Part shown: positions 54,281 to 64,000 of the stretch, one piece after another
Position numbering within the stretch: the stretch's first letter is position 1
How the letters are laid out: each line of letters opens with the position of its first letter
Assembly (NCBI RefSeq): GCF_963576615.1
Contig: NC_088708.1
Location: 55,539,196-55,603,195, forward strand
Reading direction: 5' to 3'
DNA: 64,000 nt
From: Watersipora subatra
Taxonomy: Eukaryota > Bryozoa > Gymnolaemata > Cheilostomatida > Watersiporidae
Notes under the pieces: model-generated
The model's database searches: none
What the model was told of the DNA's origin: nothing
The model's input: only the letters and a program-made list of their open reading frames with translations
Made by a program: the position numbers and the translations under genes

Positions 54281-57200
54281 GTAGAGTAGCAAACAGCATA
54301 CATCTATGTCTATGGCCAGCACCAACTAGTGGACTGTGTACTTGTCTTTAGACCATCTGTGTGTGAATCAATTCTCTTGCAACTTTAGAATGTTTTCTTC
54401 GATTGACTTCAAAAATAAACATAGGTATTATAAACGAAATTGGGGCAACCATTTATATCATTTTTGTAAGCCTATATTTGCAGCTAGGTGCAAGGCTATT
54501 TGCCAAAGCAAATTTTAATCTATGTGCCTCGAGAAACATTTGCATAACCAATAGCCTCAGCGGACATAGATTTGATACGCATAGCCGATAGCCTCAGTGA
54601 ACACAGATGTGATATTTTTGCTCTAGAAAGAAGTTCACAGTCTCATTTAGCTATTATTGACTTCTTTAGTTATTTTTAATTTTATTTACGGTAAGTTTGT
54701 AGGTTGCTTGGAAAGTAATAGCATATTTTCTTATGCCTTTTTATAGCAGCGTGCAATGTCAGTAGCAGATTGCTTGATATTTTAAATACATCTTCGATGC
54801 TGTCATTATGCCAAAACTGAAAACTGATTATTTTACTAATATATAAAATTTTACTTTTAAAACTTTACTATACATCTTTACTTATAAAATGGCCAAATTG
54901 AGTGGTACAATAGGTACTTCTACAATGTAATTGTCTCAAACTTGTTTTTATTTGGTTCAGTATCTTTGCTAATATACAGGTTTTCTATAAATTTGGTAAT
55001 AAAATATGCTCAGTCCTCCTGTTTGATTGACTTGTTCTATAACAACATTAGTATTGACTATTAATCCTTAAGTTGACAATCTACTAACTTTTTGTAATTA
55101 AAATACAAACTATTCTAAAGCTAATTTATAAATTTTATATTCAATATTTAATTGCTACAATTGTAGCAATGTAGGTGTTTATGAAGTCTTAACTAGATCT
55201 AAAATCACGTATCAGTACTACTAACCTGTACTACTACCTGTACTACTACCAATGCTGATGTTGCTGCCAGCTATGTTTATGAAGTCTCAATTTGAACAAA
55301 AATTGTATTTAACTTTGCCCAACTTTGCGAATAACTTGTGATTTCCTATAAACAGACAAGTGATGTCATGTCACACTTGAAAATTTGGTGTGCAATGCTG
55401 GAACCCAATATTAGGAATTGTGATTCCATGTTGCTACTACTTTATAGATAAATCCTGTCATTTTGCAGTTGAATGGTTGGTTAACGTTAGAGCATATCAT
55501 AAAATAGTTAACTACAACTTACCTGTTTTAGTTTGCTGGAATTTAAACCGAGGTTCTTTTTTTGCTTCGAATCTCAGTCAAAACACAAAGACCCAAAATC
55601 AAACAATTGAGACTGAAAAATGGTCAACGATCAACGTTTGTGTTAGCAGGCTGTTAATTATACTTTGAAATTCAAAACTCAAAATGCGAAACATTGAAAA
55701 ATGTTAATTTAAATTTGTTGTTAAGTCTGTTTATAGTTATTGTATACAGATAAATCATTTTTAGTTACCATTTTTTATGAATGTTTAAGGACTTCAGAGT
55801 GTTGAGGTGCTAAAAGGGACACTAGTAAGAGAATTATTTAGCGAAAGTTACAATTGTAGTAGAACCTTTGTACAGAGTAGGAAACCATTAAACCTAACCA
55901 TGTCCAGATAGCAACAGGCAACAGCTGCATCAGCCAACTGACCAATTACCAATGTACTTGAAAACAAATGAAATATTTTCTCATTTTTTGTAACATCCAT
56001 GTTTTCTTCACCGAATCAGTGGTGCGAAACCCACAAGCATAAACATGCTTAATACTCAAATCCAGCAAATTGGTTTGTTTTATGATGAACCAAAGTTATC
56101 TTGAAATGCCTCTTTCTTTAAAACTCACCTTAAAGTAGACAATGGATAATAAGAACAGTATTTAGCCTAAGCTTTTAGTTATAGTCACTGCCAAAATGGT
56201 CAGGTTTGAAAAACGACGGAGACTTGGAGCTTGATAGGTGAAGCAGCGCTAATAGCTGTAGCTGCTTAAACACGCCGGCAGCTGTGTTAACCATTAGCAT
56301 TTACAAATTGACAATTCTTGTTGTGACAATGAACTGCATAGACTACACCATATTAAAAAAACTTGACCAAGTGAATACTATATCAACATGGACTGCACCA
56401 TATTAATTACAATAGGAAAGGAGTGACTCTGATGGCAACTTCTATAATAAACTGCCAGGCTCTCTGCTATGCATCTAACCTTTTCAGAATATAAAATAGG
56501 CAGAAAAGTTTGAATTTATGCCAGTCTTTGTTTGTAACAGCACTGGAGAGAAGCAATGCTGTTTATTTTGTATAGCGTACGGGTGTCCAGGCACACTAGT
56601 TCTAGTTGAACAAGGTCTTATGCACTACAAGCTAGAACATAATATAAAAAAAAGCTATTTCACTTACTGTACTGGCACTATTCAAAATTATGTTTTAGAA
56701 AGAATGTGACTAAAAGCTAAAAGCTTAATTAAACAAGCATTCAACTTATTATTGTAGGAGTTGTCAGTTTTAACAAAAGGTCAAACATTAGCTTTAATTT
56801 TCATAACTTGAATGCTTAAAATTTATTTTAAAACTATGGATATGCGAGCACTGATCATTTGTGTAATTTATGGTAGCTCTCTATAACAAATTACAAAGCA
56901 TTTTCTTCAAACAATTACAAACTTATATAATTATGGGAATTATGTTTCCTTGGTATATTTTGGAGCAGCGACTTCAAATTTGTTACGCATACACGTATGT
57001 TGGCAAAACTCTGAATTAGTTGTAGTCTGGTGATTGGCCAATAATGCTAACATGGCAACAACATATTTTTATTCAAAACTGGTGCAGCCGTTATATGTAC
57101 ATTATATCAAGGTATCAGTTATTTAGAATATCTGTTTATACACAAAGAAATGTTTATTCAATTTACTCACAATAAAACTAGGAGGGTAACACTTTCATTT

Positions 57201-59230
57201 ACATTTTAAGACAGTTTGAGGCTACATATACAATATAGCTAAATAAAGAATGTATTTTTAGGTAAAGGCTATTTCTAGCCCAACTTGAGAGATAGCTGCA
57301 AATTTTGGGAATTTTAATGAAACTGCATATTTTGGTTTATCTTCTACCGATTTTAGCTTTATCTTGTTGGTTCAGCTTTCGTACTAGAGTACATTCAAAT
57401 ATTTGCTGTCTCCGCAACAACTCAGATAGTGACAACATTTACTAATCTAGACATATCATGTTTGTAGATTAGCTCAAATTATAAAAAGTCTACATATTTA
57501 TTTTAATATTATTTAATCAAATGATAATAAAAACTAACAAGTTATAAGCTTAATAACTTTTGATGCATTTCTATAGAAGAATATTATACAATAGTTCATA
57601 ATCATCACAAGTGACTACAATAAACCACAACTACTTAACAATATGCAGACTAAAGAAAATCTTCAATAATCAGAGAAATTCTTATGTAAAAATATCGGAT
57701 ATAAAAAGTTTCAAGACTGTTAGTATCCTCATATTTATTATTTATGGGAATTTCCCTCACAAGTGTGCTGATGGTTAATTAAAGTACATGTAAAGTTATT
57801 TGTTTAGCAAGCATTTCAGTATATCAACCGACTTGGAAATATTTCGAAGCGATAAACATTTAGTTATGATTCATTTTCTGTCCTATCCTTGTAAATACCT
57901 CATAGTGTTATTTCTAGAAAAACTTGTTTAAGAAATAAATTCGTCGCTAAATTATGTAGTAGTTGTCACGCCTTGATTATTTTATCCAAACCTCGCTTTT
58001 AATTTGGCATAAATGCATCAGTTAAAGTTGCTTACACCTGATTTTTCTATAGAATTTTACTAAAATTCTGCTATCGATTTGATGAACTTAAAGGTTAAAT
58101 AGTGAGAAAATTTGTGATTAATAACTAAACACTTGAAACGGATGACTATTAAAACAATGGTTTAAACTAGCGTTCATAGATATCCAACAAGCTATAGCAA
58201 AATACGATGCAGCAAGTTTTTTCTCCTGGTGCTGGAGAAAGTGAAAAAAATTTGATTTTTAATTTTGAAGGTAGTTTTTTTCTGATATATTAAAAGCTCA
58301 CTAAAATTTGGCTTTACATTTAAAAGGGCCTGTTGAGTGACTAAATAGAACATTTTTTATATTCTTCCAGCAAGTTACTCAATGAAAAAAGGGGAGCAGT
58401 GACTGAGAAACTCAAGCCATCGCTATATCTAACTGAGTGAAATCGCTGAGCAGGTGTAACTTCAAGCCATCATTGAACTACTCCAAGGAGCTATGGTTTT
58501 CAATATGAAGTTGTCTTCTATTATCCTTAGAAATGAAGATTGGACTACGTGTATGTCTCTTCACCAGAATAACTAAATCATGACACGCCTATACAGGTAA
58601 ATATACAGGTATACTTCAAGGTGTGCTCTAATAGCTATCCAGGAAGTTATGGTAATCTATGGTCCTCTATTACAAAACATGTTAACTTTTTTGTGTACCA
58701 AACTGCTTGCTCATTAATCAACCTCCCTTTACTATGTCATCATCATCTTGAACACTGATTGGGTCAATATTTTGACAAATTCAGGCAACTATTGTATTCT
58801 GTTTTTTAAAGAAAATTGGGTCAACACCTGACCTGTTACTATTTGAACAAAATTTAGGATGATTTTTCAGAAGTGACCTTGAAAGTTATTAAGATGTGAC
58901 TCCATGAGCATACGCCGAGCTATGCAGTCAGATTGTAGACCATGGGAAACCACAATAAGAGGGGCATGAAGCCTGTGAATCTGTGCCAAGTGTTATTCTA
59001 ATCCTAGATGAAGGTAATTATGATAACCACAATTGTGTCCAATTCTAGTGGTTATATGACTATTGAAAATATTCGGATTTGTCTCCCTTGTGTTTGAATA
59101 ACAGACAGAATTCGTAGTTGTTGATAGAATATAGCCAGCAATGACAGATTAGCCACAAGAACTAAAGAGATAAGAGAATGTTGTGTTTGTGTGTGTGAAA
59201 AGGTTTTGCAGTCTTTTATTCATGATGCAA
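54281..59230. other. Downstream region of gene C, no gene recognised
   Basis: Collinear with A 11,482-16,428, including the two-unit 37-bp repeat (54,544-54,614), the GTTTATGAAGTCT deletion scar (55,170-55,290) and the 63-codon open frame at 56,518-56,709. No protein domain, RNA or transposon identified. Confidence 0.6.
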
Positions 59231-60262
59231 GCACATTTTGCTCTTTGTACTAGGAAAGTAAATTAGAGGTATTCAATGTGAGACTACTGTGACATTAATA
59301 TAACGAGGGAGCAACATCTGCTTTAACTGGAAAATATGAGTAGTTTAATTTGATCTTTATATCTGTATTCTTATACCAATCTGAATCACATATTTGTATC
59401 TAGTACAACTGCCGGCTAGATGGAGATATTAACTGCTCACCACAAGTGACTGGTCCCATCTATCTGTTTTTGCTAATCTATTGGATTTAGTTAACTCTAG
59501 TAAGACTATAGTTGACATAGTTAACTAGTCTATGTAGGCTGCCAATCTCAGATATTTGTTGATGGCTTGCACCATAGAGAGGTTTGGTGTACTAGTCAGG
59601 TTCCTTGTCAGTGTGTGGTTCTATTGTTACAATAACCTAGTGAAATTCAGCTAGTAACTTACTTATGATGCCCATTGAGGCTGCATAGACTTTCATGCTC
59701 TGTTGTTCCTTCACTGTCTTCTGCACACTTTTGAGCCCCCTGCCTCCATCTTTTCTGCTAAGATATATTTATTTCTATATAAGATAAGTCCAGCAGCTAG
59801 CGAGTTGTTTTGTCAGCTTCCTTGATGTATCTCCCAGTTCACCTTATTATGCATGCCATAATTCACCATGCACCATAATTCACAATCATGGGTGAAAAGT
59901 GTTTAAATTGATGGTTCTTTAAAAATAGATGGTTATTTAAATATAGATGGTTCTTTCAATATAAATGGTTCTTTAAATATAGATGGGTCTTTAAAAATAG
60001 ATGGCTCTTTAAATATAGATGGTTCTTTAAATATAGATGGTTCTTTCAATATAAATGGTTCTTTAAATATAGATAATGGATAAATATAGATATAGGTATA
60101 GATAAATATAGATAAATAAAGGAAAGCTCACTTTGTCTTTGTAGCTTTAAAACCCAAGATATTTACAATGAAATAGTGAAAAAATTTAGTTAAACCTGGC
60201 AATAAAGTTAATCAGCAGGCACCCGACTCTTTGAAAATAAAATTTATTTGAGTTAATTAACT
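59231..60262. other. Spacer present only in unit 2
   Basis: About 1.03 kb absent from the A-B junction. It holds the 18-bp minisatellite at 59,911. Otherwise no gene seen. Confidence 0.6.
59911..60075. repeat. 18-bp minisatellite, about nine units
   Basis: Unit ATGGTTCTTTAAATATAG with variants (TTCAATATA, TTAAAAATA). A three-unit block appears twice, suggesting higher-order duplication. It is followed by AGATATAGGTATAGATAAAT microsatellite to about 60,120. Confidence 0.85.
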
Positions 60263-60925
60263 ATAGTTACCGTAAAACCTCTAATTGAACGCCATGGCCC
60301 TCTATTTTTCAACCTCTCTCTTGATAGTGGGGGTTAATTGGAAATGGCATTTAGCACTAATGCAACACATAAAAGTTTGCTTAGATAAACGTAACCTTTG
60401 GTCCTAAACTTGCAAACCGGTTTTTATACGCAAGCCCTTCGAAGTATTAGGACCGCGTTAAACAAAGAACCACTATTAGCCTGAAACAACAGTTATCTTT
60501 ATAGCGTTGATTTGAAAGTTCATCTACCATCGTAAATTTGAACCGTTTTTCTTATACATGTAGGCTACTTCGAAGTAGACAGACCGCGTTAAACAGAGAA
60601 CTACTAATAGCCTTAGACCGTTATTGGTTATTTCTATGGTGTTGCTTTCAAAGTTTTAACAAAAAATTTTAGAATTGGACAACGAGAAAATTAATTGGTG
60701 TTGATATAAACGATTCATTATTAATACGTATTTGTGGACGTTTTTCTACAGATCAGTTGATATTATAGGCTCGTAAAGATCAAATAATGTCAAAGTGGCA
60801 GTCAAATGGAGGCGGCGTTCAATGGGAGAGTGGCGGTATATTTTTCAACCTTTCTCTCAGGGTGGCGGTCAATTGGAGGTGACGCTCAAATAAGGGTGGC
60901 GTTCAGTTAGAAGTTTTACAGTATT
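60263..60925. mobile_element. Inverted-repeat DNA element upstream of gene D, both ends present
   Basis: Left end TACCGTAAAACCTCTAATTG then AACGCCA; right end TGGCGTTCAGTTAGAAG then TTTTACAGTA. These are inverted repeats with a few mismatches. Interior has two ~140-bp tandem units (three in the B copy). Flanking AACTATAGTTA-type sequence on both sides may be part of the ends. No transposase. Superfamily not assigned. Confidence 0.65.
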
Positions 60926-61329
60926 TAACTAGAGTTAAATAACTATAGTTATTTAACTCTATAGTTAATTATAGTTAGAGTATAGTTATTTAACTCTATA
61001 GTTAATTATAGTTAGAGTATAGCGAGCTTAGTCTTAGAAGGTGTTTACTGATGTATTGATTTTAATTGATCATAATCACGACACCATCAAGAGCAAAATA
61101 ACAATATTCAACAATTTCCAAGTGTGTAATTTATCAGTACAAAATACAAAGAACAAAAAATAGCGACAAAGCAAAGGAGAATAAAATAAAACTTACCTAT
61201 TAGTTTCTTCAACTCTGTTCACTAAACAAAAAGCAAAACATGACACTTAGCTAAGGCTGACCATAAACTGGGCCCTAGTCCAATGTCTGTTAAAACAAAT
61301 GTTGTAGCTAGCGCAATGAAGAGTACCGG

Positions 61330-63137
61330 TGTGTGCAAACTACAGCTGTACTACAGCTCTAAAACTATACTCTGAGAAAGGGAACTTCCAAGGTATGAAG
61401 TATATAACTGTTTTTCTCATAACCTTATGTCTATTTAAGAACAAGAAAGAGATATAATAGGTTACACTCTAGACTAAATTATAAGAATATAATGTAATTT
61501 AAGAGACTTGAAAAATAGTCACTCCTTTGTTCTCTTGGGAAGTGACTCTTCCTCTTAATCTGCTGACACGTCCGCCTGTCATGACAAAACTGGGCTGGAA
61601 GAGTGAAGCATACGAGTGAATATGCGTCTTTTTATATTGGTTAAGAGTTAGCTTTGGTGTCCTGGAGTGAAATTAAACGTTTTAGGTCTTCACCCCCGAG
61701 CCTTGTAATTTCAGGAGTTCAGAGGTTCAATTTCAGGGGCTCTAATTTTAATCCCTGGTCTGGTGTAGAATGGTACCAGATGTGGATATTCATACTGTTG
61801 TGATGATTATTGATAGTATTGGATTATCCTACCAAGCAATCTTACAACGGTTAGGGAGTAAGCTCAGGTTTATTGTCACGAGCAGATGCACTGCTAAATT
61901 ATTATAATAAACTCAGATAGGCCTAATCCTGATTAATGATTGTTTGAGTAGTCTGACTTGTTCACTAATGTATCAAGATTTTACAACTGACCTTCCTAGA
62001 TGTGAGAATCTAGTACTATACTCTGAAATAAGGAATAGCTAAGGTATGTGGAAGGGGTTTTCCCAAGACCGTATGTTTATTAAATGAACAAGAAAAATAT
62101 ATAACAAGTGTACTTCAGACTAAGAATTATAAGAGTATAAAAGTAATGTCTGAGACTTAGAATATATTCACCCCCTTGTTCTGCGAAGGTTGACTCTTTT
62201 CACTTGTTTCGCTGACACGTCTGTCTGCTATGAAGAAGCTGTATTGAAGAGAGTGAAGTATGAAGGTGAATATACGTCCTTATATATCGTTTAGGAGTTA
62301 GCCTGGGTGTCCAAGAGTAAGCCATATCTTTCAGATCTCCAATTTTGGGTATTGTAGTTTTTGGGGTTCCTGGCTACGCCCTGTTGTATTTACGCCAGCG
62401 GGGTTTCATAATATTTAATCTTCTAGTTTTAATCCCTGTCTGGTGTAGATTGGTACCAGATGCGGATCTTCGTACCGCATGACGAAAGTTGTTATCATCT
62501 GGGTGTTGTCGTTGACTTGGGGTGTGATGCCGTTTTTAGGATTTTAATCTGGATTTTAATTACTGGCTTTTTTGCAATAATCTTGAATTTTCCAATGTAA
62601 CGTTCTCAATGTTCAGACAGTGGAATGGGTGGGTTGTCACGCGATGGTACTAATCCCAAGGATGAGATTTGTGGATGTCGCAACTCTAGGAGTCTGTCCA
62701 GTGAGCCATATGATGATATAACTTGTAATTTTCTTTACGTCTATTTGTACATGGCTGATATCAGATATAACAATACATTGCATGACACAGGTTGTTATCG
62801 TCTGGGTGTAGTCTGTCGCTGATCGAGGGTGCTCTAAGGCGTATATCCTAAATTGCATTCTTGCAGTAGTTCAATATGAGTTTCAATTACTAACTTCTAG
62901 CGACAATCTGGCATCTTTTTATGTAATGTTCTTATGTTCTAATAGTTGGATGGGTGGGTTGGCTTAAGTCGGCATGTGATGGTGATATGTACAGTAGATG
63001 TCGGAACTTTGGAAATCTATTTATGTAAGCTGAATGGTGATATAACTTGTTATTCTCTTTATGTCTATCTGTATATGGCTAATATCAGGCACATTAGCTC
63101 TAATGCATTTATATGCGCATATTGCCTACTTTTCACA
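61330..63137. repeat. Diverged tandem repeats upstream of gene D
   Basis: Collinear with 17,640-19,440, containing the same two pairs of diverged repeats and only scattered differences from the B copy. Confidence 0.65.
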
Positions 63138-63263
63138 TTCCAAGTGAAGAGTGTTTATTTCTTGGTTACATAAGTAAATTAACAGAATAACAATTTTCCA
63201 AGATTTGTTAGTATCATATTTTGTGAAAATACACAAATAGCCATAATTTAGAGAGGATTATAG

Positions 63264-63275
63264 CCTTATATAAGG
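63264..63275 (+). promoter_or_regulatory. TATA/CArG box of gene D
   Basis: CCTTATATAAGG, 194 bases before the ATG; the region between has small indels relative to B. Confidence 0.5.
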
Positions 63276-63457
63276 ATGTCACCTGAGTTAGTGTTTTATG
63301 TTCTTTACAAACTCAATGAAGCAAGTCAAATGCTTCCCCTCATATCTACCCACGCGCCCAAAAGGTTTGAAAGACTTTTCTTGATGGCGTGCATGCTATA
63401 AGGTACAAATAGCTCTGGTATCGTATGATGTTCAGAGTTTGCTATTTACATCACTAC

Positions 63458-63523
63458 ATGATGGACAGGGTACAGAAGTATTTGCTGGTTGCCCTTGTCT
63501 GGATAGCTGCGAACGGAGTCATG
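63458..63523 (+). CDS. Gene D: exon 1 (signal peptide) of the next CBM2-GH9 gene, cut by window end
   Basis: Encodes MMDRVQKYLLVALVWIAANG then VM, identical to exon 1 of gene B, followed by donor GTAATT. The rest of the gene lies beyond base 64,000. By collinearity it should be the full-length B-type gene. Whether its catalytic Glu is intact cannot be seen here. Confidence 0.75.
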
Positions 63524-64000
63524 GTAATTGTTTACCATAATTTAGTTTAATTATTGGAATGGAAAATAGCACTTGGGTTCAGGTTGTGTTGTGCTACTAT
63601 TTGGCAAATATTTTGTACTTTCGTTTTTACACTGAATCTATTAAAAGTTTTTTATGCTGTTTCAGTAGAAATGTGAATTGGTTAAAACAGTTTTTTGTTG
63701 TTAACGTTATGTTGTGATGATTATTAACGTTGTCAACAATATCTTAATTTACATCTCATACTGTTTTCATGAAGTTAGTTTATTTTCATGAGAATTTTTG
63801 TAAAGTAGCATCAATGCCAAATCATATCTGATGAAATTAAATCTATAAGCTTGAACATGTTGACGCATGGACTATTTTTGAGTGTAAATATACAAGTACT
63901 GATGTCATTCATATAATCATAATCTAATACTTTACTATCAATTTAACTAAAGTTAAATGTGGAGCTGGAGGTTTTCAGCATTAATAAGTACCTAGTAAAC
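63524..64000. other. Start of intron 1 of gene D
   Basis: Collinear with B 19,818-20,300. No internal feature seen. Confidence 0.6.

Larger units (their letters stand above)
42841..64000. repeat. Second copy of the ~43-kb tandem unit (gene C and start of gene D)
   Basis: Collinear with 1-20,310. Bases 42,841-59,230 correspond to gene A and its flanks, and 60,278-64,000 to the start of the gene B region. The copy is cut by the window end inside intron 1 of gene D. Bases 59,231-60,277 have no counterpart in unit 1, where the junction falls within the left part of a terminal-inverted-repeat element. Confidence 0.85.

Overview
This is AT-rich animal nuclear DNA, not a bacterial or viral replicon. 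Coding sequence is split into short exons with GT-AG introns, and the rest is introns, microsatellites, minisatellites and transposons. The only recognisable host genes are glycoside hydrolase family 9 (GH9) cellulases with an N-terminal CBM2-like cellulose-binding module. That architecture is known from molluscs and some other invertebrates. A mollusc or related marine invertebrate is my inference; the species cannot be read from the sequence.

Layout: the window holds about one and a half copies of a ~43-kb tandem unit. Unit 1 is bases 1-42,840 and unit 2 starts at 42,841 and runs off the right edge. Each unit carries two older, diverged plus-strand paralogues. Unit 1 has gene A (2,497-11,481) and gene B (19,752-36,059). 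Unit 2 has gene C (45,683-54,280, sister of A) and gene D (from 63,458, sister of B; only exon 1 is in the window). All four share a TATA/CArG element about 180-195 bases upstream of the ATG and the same signal-peptide exon.

Gene B can be spliced into one 643-codon frame over 12 exons: signal peptide, CBM2-like module, and a complete GH9 fold with the DAGD and HHR motifs. However, the Glu expected as catalytic acid is Gly (residue 557). A and C keep exons 1-6 only. About 8.7 kb corresponding to B exons 7-12 is missing from both. Both carry the same TGG-to-TAG stop in exon 6, and C has a second TAG in exon 5. No copy fully visible here therefore encodes a conventional active GH9 enzyme.

Intron 2 of A, B and C contains a 36-bp minisatellite (28, 17-18 and 19 units) whose unit nearly always includes GTAAGT, the 5' splice-site consensus. 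It forms long open frames but looks like an array of decoy splice donors, not coding sequence.

Mobile elements give a relative timeline because the paralogues supply empty sites. A 468-bp hAT-like MITE is in A, B and C (oldest). A 658-bp hAT-like MITE with 8-bp target duplications and a restriction-like-endonuclease LINE in (TA)n are in A and C but not B (middle). A 5'-truncated jockey/CR1-like LINE with a 7-bp target duplication is in B and absent from A and C. A piggyBac-like element with TTAA sites and two short transposase-like exons lies between B and C. The long stretches 11.8-16.4, 36.1-38.9, 40.7-42.7 and 54.6-59.2 kb hold no recognisable gene.
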